Below, piece by piece: positions 17,921 to 25,000 of a stretch of DNA of 36,033 bases. The position numbers and the translations under genes were made by a program. Each line of letters starts with the position of its first letter. Position 1 is the first letter of the stretch. Below the pieces are notes generated by a model. It was not told where the DNA came from. It searched no databases and saw only the letters and a list, made by a program, of their open reading frames with translations. The stretch is from an uncultured Pelagibacteraceae bacterium (GTDB taxonomy: Bacteria; Pseudomonadota; Alphaproteobacteria; Pelagibacterales; Pelagibacteraceae): NCBI GenBank assembly GCA_902574045.1, contig CACGMG010000008.1, positions 1-36,033 of the forward strand, given 5' to 3'.

Positions 17921-17945
17921 TGGGATTATGTGGGATAGTATGGGT
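17921..17945 (+). promoter_or_regulatory. Likely MraZ operator: three TGGG boxes at 10-bp spacing
   Basis: TGGGA (17921), TGGGA (17931) and TGGGT (17941) recur exactly every 10 bases on the plus strand, that is, a five-base box plus a five-base spacer. This is the published arrangement for E. coli MraZ sites (TGGGN repeats with 5-nt spacers upstream of mraZ). The boxes cover the -10 element and the expected start site of the mraZ promoter, so bound MraZ should block RNA polymerase. The boxes read on the strand opposite to mraZ; I cannot recall with certainty the E. coli orientation. Confidence 0.65.
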
Positions 17946-17962
17946 TTTGTTAAAATAGTCAA
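17935..17962 (-). promoter_or_regulatory. Sigma70-type promoter of the mraZ-ftsZ dcw operon
   Basis: On the minus strand TTGACT (complement of 17957-17962) and TACTAT (complement of 17935-17940) are separated by 16 bases, a good match to the -35 and -10 consensus. Transcription would start near 17928, leaving a leader of about 50 bases before the mraZ ATG. It is the best promoter-like sequence in the rnpB-mraZ gap. Its -10 element lies between two TGGG boxes of the likely MraZ operator. Confidence 0.6.
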
Positions 17963-18010
17963 TATATTAGTTTTAACTCTTAGTACAAAAAGGGAACATT
18001 TACAAAAATT

Positions 18011-18370
18011 GCCAGATAATCTATAAGCCGGGTTCTGTCATTGAAGATATCATTTATCTAGGCTTAAATTCACATTTAAGCTCAAGCGGTTAACCCAGAA
18101 GACTAACAAAAGACTGTTTTTTGCATAAATATGCTTTGTCTTCTCTATTTAACCTTGCTCCCAGTGGGGTTTGCCATGCGTTTTTTGTTACCAAAAAACC
18201 GGTGAGCTCTTACCTCGCCGTTTCACCCTTGCCTTGATTAGGCGGTTTATTTTCTGTGGCACTATCCCTGAAGTCACCCTCGCCAGTCATTAACTGGCAC
18301 TGTGTCTTTTCGGAGCCCGGACTTTCCTCTATTAAATATAATCTAATAGCGATAATCCAATTATCTGGCG
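18011..18370 (-). ncRNA. rnpB: RNase P RNA (type A)
   Basis: This is the catalytic RNA that removes 5' leaders from pre-tRNAs. On the minus strand the conserved blocks appear in order: GAGGAAAGTCCGGGCTC near the 5' end, AGGGTGAAACGGCGAGGTAA, AAGAGCTCACCG, GGCAAACCCC, GAGCAAGG, and the 3' ACAGAACCCGGCTTATAG. The ends pair as helix P1 (GCCAGATAAT at the 5' end with ATTATCTGGC at the 3' end), which sets the limits. P18 is present with a GTGA tetraloop (GCTTAAAT/ATTTAAGC), and the P14-like stem has a GGTAAC loop. In the P15-P17 region (AGAAGAC/GTCTTCT stem) I see no GGU to contact tRNA CCA. A T-rich stretch follows P1, but I see no separate terminator before mraZ 132 bases downstream. Confidence 0.95.
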
Positions 18371-18386
18371 ATGAATGTTTAATATC

Positions 18387-18416
18387 TTAGGTGATTAAAA
18401 TCAACCTAATTTTTTT
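18387..18416 (+). terminator. Hairpin plus T-tract, terminator-like on the plus strand
   Basis: TTAGGTGATT and AATCAACCTAA form a stem with a single bulge over 18387-18409, followed directly by seven T (18410-18416). In the plus direction this is a typical intrinsic terminator shape, yet no plus-strand gene precedes it. On the minus strand it lies between the amidase gene stop and rnpB, with an A-tract before rather than a T-tract after the hairpin, so it would be a poor terminator for the amidase gene. It could stop antisense transcription through rnpB. Confidence 0.35.
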
Positions 18417-19131
18417 ATTTATTTGCTAAATAATGGCTTATTTCATAGGTTTTTTGATCTATTTTGCCAGTTATTCTTTTTGGCGAAAAATGTCTTTGAA
18501 AGGCTTTTACTAGCAAAATATTTCTTTTCAACTTTTTTTTTGGATTAAAATAACGATAACCAATTTTAAATAAGTTTTTATAAAACAACTTATTTAAGTT
18601 TTTTTTTTTAATATCTTTTGTATCAAGGCTCTTTTGATTTTTATACCAGACTCCAATTTGATTTTTGCTTAATTTTTTCCAAGGAAATTTTTCTCCTGGA
18701 TCTTGCTTTCTTTTTGGTGAAATATCCGAGTGACCTAATATATCTGAGCCTTTAATTCTAAATTTTTTTTTCAAAAACAGACACAATTTAATTAGTTTAT
18801 TTATTTGGATTTTAGAATAATTCTGATACCCGTGCTCGTGTCCTTTGTTTTCAAGCTCAATACCTATAGAGTTATAATTCAGATTTACAAAATTTTTCCA
18901 TTTTGATTTTCCTGCATGCCAAGCTATCTGGTTATCTTTAACAATTCTCATTATTTTTCCATCACGATCAATCAGATAGTGGCAGCTAACCTTACCTTTT
19001 GAGCTTGTTAATCTTTTAATTGATTCAATCTTAGATTGCATTCCCGTATAGTGTATTATAATAAATTTTATATCTTTCATTTTTCTTGGGTTTTTTGAAA
19101 AATTGGGAGAATATAAATTTTTAAAATTCAT
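18415..19131 (-). CDS. AmpD-type N-acetylmuramoyl-L-alanine amidase (Amidase_2) with C-terminal extension
   Basis: This is a zinc amidase that cleaves the bond between MurNAc (or anhydro-MurNAc) and L-alanine in peptidoglycan fragments or sacculi. The Amidase_2 domain is clear: FIIIHYTGMQ with the first zinc histidine, SCHYLIDRDGKI, AWHAG, NSIGIELENKG, and LGHSDISPKRKQDPGEKFPW carrying the last zinc histidine and the aspartate of the family. A basic C-terminal region of about 80 residues ends in VKAFQRHF and GKIDQKTYE stretches that resemble a PG_binding_1 helix repeat. I use ATG 19129-19131 (238 aa); a TTG at 19164 gives 249 aa. No clear signal peptide is seen, favouring a cytosolic recycling role (AmpD/AmiD-like), though AmiD-type periplasmic enzymes share this architecture. 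It lies upstream of rnpB and the dcw cluster. Confidence 0.88.
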   Translation of the reverse strand: MNFKNLYSPNFSKNPRKMKDIKFIIIHYTGMQSKIESIKRLTSSKGKVSCHYLIDRDGKIMRIVKDNQIAWHAGKSKWKNFVNLNYNSIGIELENKGHEHGYQNYSKIQINKLIKLCLFLKKKFRIKGSDILGHSDISPKRKQDPGEKFPWKKLSKNQIGVWYKNQKSLDTKDIKKKNLNKLFYKNLFKIGYRYFNPKKKLKRNILLVKAFQRHFSPKRITGKIDQKTYEISHYLANK

Positions 19132-19243
19132 TTTATTGGCTATAATATTACAAAATATAGACAAATTTTAAGGCAAAATCTCATAAAATGTCCCATAATT
19201 TTTCTAGCATAAGTAAAAATTTTCTATATATACCTAAGTAATC

Positions 19244-19978
19244 ATGAATTCTAAGAAATTTATAACGTTATTATTTTCTATATCTCTTCTAATTTCCTCT
19301 GAATTAAAAGCATCTGATGAGTGTTTTGAGGGAGCTAGCAGAGCAGTCTTTAAATTTAATATGGGCTTTGATAAAGCCATAATAAAGCCTATTGCAAATG
19401 GTTATAATAAACTTCCTGAGCCAGTTAAGAATGGAACTAGCAATTTTACTTCTAACATTGCAACTTTACTCTCTATTCCAAATCATGTGCTTCAAGGAAA
19501 CTTAAAAGGAGCCGGCGATGCTACAGCGAGTTTTTTAATAAATTCTACTTTTGGTATTATTGGATTAGCAAACCCAGCTGAAAAATTAGGTCTAAAAGCA
19601 CAGAAAGAAGATGTTGGTCAAACACTTGGTGCTTATGGTGTTGGGGCTGGATGTTACTTTGTTTTACCTATATTAGGGCCTACAACCGCCAGAGACACGA
19701 TAGGTATGTTAGCGGACTCTTTCATCGATCCTTTTGCTCACGTTACTTTAAGAGAAAAGGAATTGTTTGGTTCTTCAGGAAATCAATTTGATTACTTAGC
19801 GGTTAAAGGAACCACAGCGGTAGATTTTAGAGCAGATAATGCAACTAATTTTGATAGCTTAGAAAAAAATTCTATAGATTTATACGCTTCATTTAAAAGC
19901 TTGTATTTACAAAATAGGGAAAATAAAATCAAAAATTCTAATGAAGTTGAAGCTGAGTGGGGAAATTTAGATAATTAA
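19244..19978 (+). CDS. mlaA: MlaA/VacJ-family outer-membrane lipid asymmetry protein
   Basis: MlaA removes misplaced phospholipids from the outer leaflet of the outer membrane and passes them to MlaC. The 244-aa protein (E. coli 251) has the family run EGASRAVFKFNMGFDKAIIKP, then LPEPVKNGTSNFTSNI, FLINSTFGIIGLANPA, the hallmark EDVGQTLGAYGVGAGCYFVLPILGP, RDTIGMLADSF and DPFAHV. The N-terminus is a signal peptide (about 1-23) ending LKA before SDE, a signal peptidase I type site. The lipobox cysteine of E. coli MlaA is missing, so this is probably not a lipoprotein. It begins at ATG 19244, on the opposite strand from the amidase gene, and is followed by mlaC after 11 bases. Confidence 0.92.
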   Translation: MNSKKFITLLFSISLLISSELKASDECFEGASRAVFKFNMGFDKAIIKPIANGYNKLPEPVKNGTSNFTSNIATLLSIPNHVLQGNLKGAGDATASFLINSTFGIIGLANPAEKLGLKAQKEDVGQTLGAYGVGAGCYFVLPILGPTTARDTIGMLADSFIDPFAHVTLREKELFGSSGNQFDYLAVKGTTAVDFRADNATNFDSLEKNSIDLYASFKSLYLQNRENKIKNSNEVEAEWGNLDN

Positions 19979-19989
19979 GATTAATTAAA

Positions 19990-20589
19990 ATGAAAAAATT
20001 AAGTCTTATTGTTATCTGCTCATTATTTATTTTTAATCAGGTACTTGCTTTTACATATAGTTCAGATCCAAAAATATTTGTTACCGAGCTTGTTAATGAT
20101 GCAATTAGCAAACTTTCAGACAAGAATATAAGTAAAGAAGAAAAAAAAGAATTTATTGAAAAAATTGCATTAGAAAACGTAGATATTAATGCATTAGGAT
20201 TATATACGCTGGGAGAGGTAAGAAAATCTACAGACAAAGACCTGCTATTAAAATTTCAAAACTCTTTCACAAAATACTTTTTAAAAAGCTTAACTTCAAG
20301 ATTGACAGATTATTCTAATAACAAATTTGAAGTAATTAGTGCAGATAAAAAAAGCGTTAATTATACAATAGTAAAATCGAAAATTCTTGAAAGTGAAAAT
20401 CAACCAGAAATTAAAATTGATTGGAGAATCTACACAAAAAATCCTGATAAACCCCTAATAAGAGATTTAATCGTTGAAGGTCTCAGTTTAGCTAGAACTC
20501 AAAAAGAAGAATTTAGTTCAATCTTGAGCTCTAATAATAATGACATAAATATTTTAATTTCAAAATTAAACGATTTCGTTAACAATTAA
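19990..20589 (+). CDS. mlaC: MlaC-like periplasmic phospholipid carrier (Ttg2D family)
   Basis: MlaC shuttles phospholipids through the periplasm between MlaA and the inner-membrane MlaFEDB complex. The 199-aa product has a signal peptide (about 1-20, ending QVLA), then the Ttg2D-type domain: DPKIFVTELVNDAISKL, VDINALGLYTLGEVRKS (often FDxxxMAxxxLG in the family), LLKFQNSFTKYFLKSLTSRL and a C-terminal IDWRIYTKNPDKPLIRDLIVEGLSLARTQ segment matching the family's W-R-x-x-V-x-D-x-x-x-E-G-x-S core. Length is near the usual 205-215. Pairing with mlaA supports the call; the ABC subunits MlaD, MlaE and MlaF are not in this window. Confidence 0.9.
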   Translation: MKKLSLIVICSLFIFNQVLAFTYSSDPKIFVTELVNDAISKLSDKNISKEEKKEFIEKIALENVDINALGLYTLGEVRKSTDKDLLLKFQNSFTKYFLKSLTSRLTDYSNNKFEVISADKKSVNYTIVKSKILESENQPEIKIDWRIYTKNPDKPLIRDLIVEGLSLARTQKEEFSSILSSNNNDINILISKLNDFVNN

Positions 20590-20593
20590 ATAT

Positions 20594-20670
20594 TGGTGGG
20601 CCCGCCAGGACTCGAACCTGGGACCAATACATTATGAGTGTACTGCTCTAACCAACTGAGCTACAGGCCC
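20594..20670 (-). tRNA. tRNA with CAU anticodon: elongator Met, or Ile2 if lysidine-modified
   Basis: A complete 77-nt cloverleaf reads on the minus strand: acceptor GGGCCTG/CGGGCCC with an encoded ACCA end, D arm GCTC/GAGC, anticodon stem GTACA/TGTAT with loop CTCATAA (anticodon CAT at 20634-20636), and T arm CCAGG-TTCGAGT-CCTGG. The G1-C72 pair and the lack of three G-C pairs in the anticodon stem exclude the initiator tRNA. The acceptor stem looks like that of alphaproteobacterial tRNA-Ile, so it may be a tRNA-Ile2 whose C34 is converted to lysidine by TilS. It lies 26 bases downstream of rpoD and 4 bases from the convergent mlaC stop. Confidence 0.93.
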
Positions 20671-20696
20671 GTAAATATCTTTTACATCAGAAATTA

Positions 20697-22571
20697 TTAT
20701 TTTTCTAGAAAACTTTTTAATTGTTTAGATCTACTTGGGTGTTTTAATTTTCTAAGTGCTTTTGCCTCTATTTGTCTAATTCTTTCCCTTGTTACCGAAA
20801 ATTGAAGACCCACTTCCTCTAATGTATGATCAGTATTCATACCGATACCAAAACGCATTCTCAAAACTCTTTCTTCTCTTGGGGTTAATGATGCTAAAAT
20901 TTTTGTAGTGGACTCACTTAAGTTTGATTGAATGGCTGTATCTAGAGGCTGTAAAGCATTTTTATCTTCTATAAAATCTCCAAGACTACTATCTTCCTCA
21001 TCTCCCACAGGAGTTTCCAATGATACTGGTTCTTTAGCTATTTTTAAAACCTTTCTAACCTTTTCTAGTGGCATTGCTAGTTTTTTAGCAAGCTCCTCAG
21101 GAGTAGGTTCTCTTCCAAATTCACTCATTATTTGTCTTTGAGTTCTTACAATCTTATTAATTGTTTCAATCATGTGAACAGGTATTCTTATTGTTCTTGC
21201 TTGGTCAGCGATTGATCTTGTAATGGCTTGACGTATCCACCAAGTAGCATAAGTTGAAAATTTATAACCTCTTCTATACTCAAATTTATCTACAGCCTTC
21301 ATTAAACCTATGTTCCCTTCTTGAATAAGATCTAAAAATTGAAGACCTCTATTGGTATATTTTTTTGCTATTGAAATTACTAGCCTTAAGTTAGCTTCAA
21401 CCATTTCCTTTTTAGCAATTCTTGATTCTCTTTCTCCTTTTTGTATCCTATTGACAAGTTTTTTAAATTCGCCGACAGATAATCCAATTTTTTTACTAAA
21501 TTCTACAAGTCTCTCTCGTATTTCAGAAAAATCCTTTTTAAATTTTTTGAAAAAAGCTTTCCATGTTGGATTCTCTTTTAAAAAAGTCTCAAATTTTGGA
21601 TTTATTTCATTTCCAATATAATACTTTAAAAATTCTTCTCTAGAAATTTTATTATCCATTGCTAATCTTAAAAGGACACCTTCTAAACCAACTATCTTTT
21701 TATTTTCTTTGTAGTGGGATTGCACTAACTCCTCCACGACATGTGGGGCAAGTTGTAGATTTTTGAAATTATCGACTAGAATAGTTTGTATTTTTTTAAA
21801 ATTTTTATTTTTTGATATAGATAATTCTCTAGACGCTAACAAACATTCTAATTTTTCTTTTTGATATTTTTGAAGCTTTGAGTAGTTTTTATTTAAAGAA
21901 TCTAAAATGTTTATAATTTTAGGTTTAATTTCTTCCTCCATTTTAGCTAATGATACGTTAAATTCATCATCATCCGAAGGTGTGTCTCCTTCTTTTTTAA
22001 TTTCTATATTTTCTTCAGAGTTGTTTTCATCTTCCTTTTTTTCTTTGGTTTTTTTATTTATCTTCAATTCATCATCATCTTCTAGCGCTTCAAAGTCCTC
22101 ATATGTTGAGTCTATATCGATAATATCTCTAACTAAAAGTTGTTGATTTTCTATTTGCTCTTTCCACTCAAATATTTTTTTTCCTACCAATGGGCTTTGA
22201 GTTAAAGCATTAATCATTACGTCTTTGCCTGCCTCAATCCTTTTTGCTATAGCAATCTCTCCTTCTCTTGATAAAAGTTCTACTCCACCCATTTCTCTAA
22301 GGTACATTCTGATAGGATCATCGCTCTTATCAGAAGACTTCTCTTCAGCAGTATTTGTGGACTCTTTCTTTTTATTAGATTGATATTGAGATTTTTTCTC
22401 TACTAAAGTAATTTTTTCATCAACTAAAATTAATAAAGCTTTATCTATATTTTCTACAGAACTGTTTCTTTTGCCTAGCGACTTTCCTAGCTCTTCGTAA
22501 GTTATAAAACCTCTGTGCTTACCTTTGTCTAAAAGTCTTTCAAACGATTTTGTAATTAATTTTTCAGCCAT
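20697..22571 (-). CDS. rpoD: RpoD, primary (housekeeping) sigma factor
   Basis: RpoD directs RNA polymerase to housekeeping promoters. The 624-aa protein (E. coli 613) has a region 1.1-like N-terminus, region 1.2 ([20 protein letters not shown], near residue 83), an acidic low-complexity stretch (about 165-210), region 2 (about 390-460: [49 protein letters not shown]), region 3 ([12 protein letters not shown]) and region 4 (about 560-615: [16 protein letters not shown] and the helix-turn-helix [20 protein letters not shown]). All promoter-contact motifs are intact, consistent with sigma70-type promoters found in this window. ATG 22569-22571. It follows dnaG with a 61-base gap, the conserved dnaG-rpoD arrangement. 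Confidence 0.98.
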   Translation of the reverse strand: MAEKLITKSFERLLDKGKHRGFITYEELGKSLGKRNSSVENIDKALLILVDEKITLVEKKSQYQSNKKKESTNTAEEKSSDKSDDPIRMYLREMGGVELLSREGEIAIAKRIEAGKDVMINALTQSPLVGKKIFEWKEQIENQQLLVRDIIDIDSTYEDFEALEDDDELKINKKTKEKKEDENNSEENIEIKKEGDTPSDDDEFNVSLAKMEEEIKPKIINILDSLNKNYSKLQKYQKEKLECLLASRELSISKNKNFKKIQTILVDNFKNLQLAPHVVEELVQSHYKENKKIVGLEGVLLRLAMDNKISREEFLKYYIGNEINPKFETFLKENPTWKAFFKKFKKDFSEIRERLVEFSKKIGLSVGEFKKLVNRIQKGERESRIAKKEMVEANLRLVISIAKKYTNRGLQFLDLIQEGNIGLMKAVDKFEYRRGYKFSTYATWWIRQAITRSIADQARTIRIPVHMIETINKIVRTQRQIMSEFGREPTPEELAKKLAMPLEKVRKVLKIAKEPVSLETPVGDEEDSSLGDFIEDKNALQPLDTAIQSNLSESTTKILASLTPREERVLRMRFGIGMNTDHTLEEVGLQFSVTRERIRQIEAKALRKLKHPSRSKQLKSFLEK

Positions 22572-22632
22572 TTAGTTATTTTTAGAATGGTGCCATATAT
22601 ATAATGACTAAGTCGAAAAAATCTATCTTTTT

Positions 22633-24420
22633 TTATTCCCTATTTAGTTGGCTTTTCAGCTTTATTAGCTCAGAATATGAGTTTTCATCTAAATTATTTA
22701 CTAGATCTTTTTCCAAGGATTCTATTTTTTTTTGGTTTTTTAGTTCTTTAAGCTCTATCAAAAGTTCATCGAGTAATTCAGACACAGAATTATCATTTTT
22801 ATTAGCTAAGATTATTTGTATAGTCGAATTTTCTTGAATTTCTTTCATCAATTTTTCGTGACCACTTAAAATTTTTGTCTTAAATGTATTGTTATCTTCA
22901 TCAGCTTTCAAATATTTTAAAATATCATTCTTTAAATTTTCATTAGATTGAGAAAAAAATTCAATATTAGATAACTCCTCCGCCTTTTGTAAAGCAATTT
23001 TAAGATAATGAAACATAATAAATATAATTGAAAACTCTTTTAGCTGAATTTTTGAAAGATGATCTTTTTTTTTATATAATTTTTTTGTTTCATTTAATAC
23101 ATAATAATTTTTCTTATTATAATTTTTAAAATTAGTATAGATCCTTTTGGAATTTTGAATTGGAGTTAATTTTTTAATTTTATCAAGAAAATCTTCAAGA
23201 ACATATTTTTTTAAAGTCTCATCCTTTATTGAGTAGCAGACTCTTTTAATCTCTTTTTCAAATTTTGAAATTTCAAAAGGATTATTCTTATCAATTTTAT
23301 TTAAAAAATGATTCCAGATAAAAGATTGGATAATACTTTTTTCTTTTAAAAGGTTAATAAATTTTTCTTTACCGTTAATTTTAATAAAATCATCTGGATC
23401 AGAGCCTTCTGGCATAATAGAAAAGTAAATTTTATTATTTTCATTGATAAAAGGTAATAATTTTTCTGCTATTCTTAGTGAAGCATTTTGACCGCTTAAA
23501 TCTCCATCCAAACATATTACTGGGTCTGAAAAAAATTTCCAAATAGTATCTATTTGTCTTTCGGTAAGTGCTGTTCCAGAATTTGATATTACATTTTTTA
23601 TTCCTGAAGAGTAAACACTTACAACATCCATATATCCTTCAACAATAACAACTTCATTGGTTTCAGCTCTACAATCTTTTGCTTTATCTAGATTAAAAAT
23701 GGTATTTCCTTTTTTATAGAATTCAGTTTCAGGTGAATTAATATATTTCGCTAACTTACTCTCTTTTATTATTCTGCCGCCAAAAGCAATTGTATCTCCG
23801 TTTATAGTATTAATTGGAAAAATTATTCTTGAATTAAATCTATCAATATATTTACCACTCTTTTCATTCTTATAATATAGACCAGTTAAACTAATGTCTT
23901 CAGCTGAATACTTTGCTAACAAGTTTTCATAAAAATTATTCTTCCAAGGAACAAATCCTAATCTAAATTCTTTAATAATATTATTATTTATATTTCTTAA
24001 ATTTAAGTAATCTAATGCTTCTTTGTTTTTAAAATTTGTTAATTCTGTATGAAAATTATCTAAATAATCTTTATATATATTTTTATAATTTTGAAATCTT
24101 AATTCTTTTTTTTTATCAAAATTTGAAAATCTATAAGGTTGCATTCCAGCTTCTGCTGCTAAAATTTTTACAGCCTCACCAAAACCAATTGACCTAGTTT
24201 TCATTAAAAAATCAAAAATATTTCCATGCTCGCTACTACTGAAACAATGATAGAATTCTTTTTGATCATTTACTGTGAAAGAGGGACTTTTTTCATTTTT
24301 AAATGGTGATAGCCCTATAAATTCTTTACCTCTTTTTTTTAACTTTACAGTCTTTCCTACTACCTGAGAAACTTTCAACCTTAATTTTATTTCGTCAAGA
24401 TATTCCTTAGGATATTTCAT
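22633..24420 (-). CDS. dnaG: DnaG primase
   Basis: DnaG makes RNA primers at the replication fork. The 595-aa protein has the N-terminal CHC2 region (about 30-75), the RNA polymerase domain with YINSPETEFYKKGNTIFNLDKA, and the TOPRIM catalytic core with VVIVEGYMDVVSVYSSGI, SNSGTALTERQ, and CLDGDLSGQNAS holding the metal-binding acidic residues. The C-terminal helicase-interaction region (about 440-595) is present but poorly conserved. In the CHC2 region three of the four usual zinc ligands are replaced: S38, K41, C59, S62 where E. coli-type primases have C, H, C, C. The gene starts at ATG 24418-24420, immediately after the yqeY stop (TAAATG). Confidence 0.96.
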   Translation of the reverse strand: MKYPKEYLDEIKLRLKVSQVVGKTVKLKKRGKEFIGLSPFKNEKSPSFTVNDQKEFYHCFSSSEHGNIFDFLMKTRSIGFGEAVKILAAEAGMQPYRFSNFDKKKELRFQNYKNIYKDYLDNFHTELTNFKNKEALDYLNLRNINNNIIKEFRLGFVPWKNNFYENLLAKYSAEDISLTGLYYKNEKSGKYIDRFNSRIIFPINTINGDTIAFGGRIIKESKLAKYINSPETEFYKKGNTIFNLDKAKDCRAETNEVVIVEGYMDVVSVYSSGIKNVISNSGTALTERQIDTIWKFFSDPVICLDGDLSGQNASLRIAEKLLPFINENNKIYFSIMPEGSDPDDFIKINGKEKFINLLKEKSIIQSFIWNHFLNKIDKNNPFEISKFEKEIKRVCYSIKDETLKKYVLEDFLDKIKKLTPIQNSKRIYTNFKNYNKKNYYVLNETKKLYKKKDHLSKIQLKEFSIIFIMFHYLKIALQKAEELSNIEFFSQSNENLKNDILKYLKADEDNNTFKTKILSGHEKLMKEIQENSTIQIILANKNDNSVSELLDELLIELKELKNQKKIESLEKDLVNNLDENSYSELIKLKSQLNRE

Positions 24421-24876
24421 TTAATTTAAAAGTCCTTTAATTATTCCGCTTACCTTTGAAAAATCTAAAGTGTCAGCATGTTTGGACTTTAAAATTCCCA
24501 TAACTTTACCCATATCTTTCATTGATGAAGCTCCTACTGACTTGATCGCTTCTTCGCAAATTTTTTTTGTTTCCTCTTCGCTTAGTTGTTTTGGTAAAAA
24601 CGTATTGATAACATTAATTTCTTTCGTCTCACTATCCAGTAGTTCGGATCGTCCAGCTTTTTTGTAAACTTCACAAGACTCATTTCTTTGTTTTATCATT
24701 TTTTTTAGAATACCTACAATATCACTATCTTTAATCTCTGTTTGATCTTTAGAGCGATTAGCTATTTCAGCGTCTTTTATAGCTGAGACTATAAGTCTTA
24801 ATGTAGGGTAGATATTTTTGTCTTTGGCCTTTAAGGCTTCGTTTAGCTTGTCTTCTATTTGTTTTTTTAAAGGCAT
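24421..24876 (-). CDS. yqeY: GatB/YqeY domain protein
   Basis: This is a small helical protein related to the C-terminal tRNA-interacting domain of the amidotransferase subunit GatB. From ATG 24874-24876 it is 151 aa, the typical size: MPLKKQIEDKLNEALKAKD, TLRLIVSAIKDAEI, LKKMIKQRNESCEVYKKAGR, EINVINTFLPKQLSEEE and MGKVMGILKSKHADTLDFSKVSGIIKGLL are all standard family blocks. A GTG at 24900 would add eight residues. The family's exact role is not settled; it may affect tRNA charging or act near the dnaG block. Its position directly upstream of dnaG, ending one base before the dnaG ATG, is common in proteobacteria. Confidence 0.93.
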   Translation of the reverse strand: MPLKKQIEDKLNEALKAKDKNIYPTLRLIVSAIKDAEIANRSKDQTEIKDSDIVGILKKMIKQRNESCEVYKKAGRSELLDSETKEINVINTFLPKQLSEEETKKICEEAIKSVGASSMKDMGKVMGILKSKHADTLDFSKVSGIIKGLLN

Positions 24877-24929
24877 AAATAATAAATTTATTTTAATCAC
24901 AATTCTTAACTAAAATAAAAAGAACTTTC

Positions 24930-24958
24930 TTGACGATTATATTTCTATTTCATATGTT
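24930..24958 (+). promoter_or_regulatory. Sigma70-type promoter for carAB
   Basis: TTGACG (24930-24935) and TATGTT (24953-24958) are separated by 17 bases, a strong match to the sigma70 consensus. The start site should lie near 24965, giving a leader of about 36 bases before the carA TTG at 25001. This also rules out a carA start further upstream. I see no clear arginine or pyrimidine operator. Confidence 0.6.
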
Positions 24959-25000
24959 TCGCAAAATCATGTTTATAAGTTTTTTACTTTAACTCATGAG

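Noticed and set aside
18181-18210. T-run, GGTAAC and A-run that look like a small terminator or repeat
   Set aside because: This is the P14-like stem-loop inside RNase P RNA with its usual GGTAAC loop, not a separate element.
19132-19243. Promoters for the divergent amidase and mlaA genes
   Set aside because: The gap must hold both, and TATATA (near 19225) and TTGCCT-like strings occur, but no pair has both good elements and spacing, so I did not list them.
22572-22632. Possible internal rpoD promoter (TATATATA in the dnaG-rpoD gap)
   Set aside because: No acceptable -35 at a proper distance; AT-rich DNA gives many TATA-like strings by chance.
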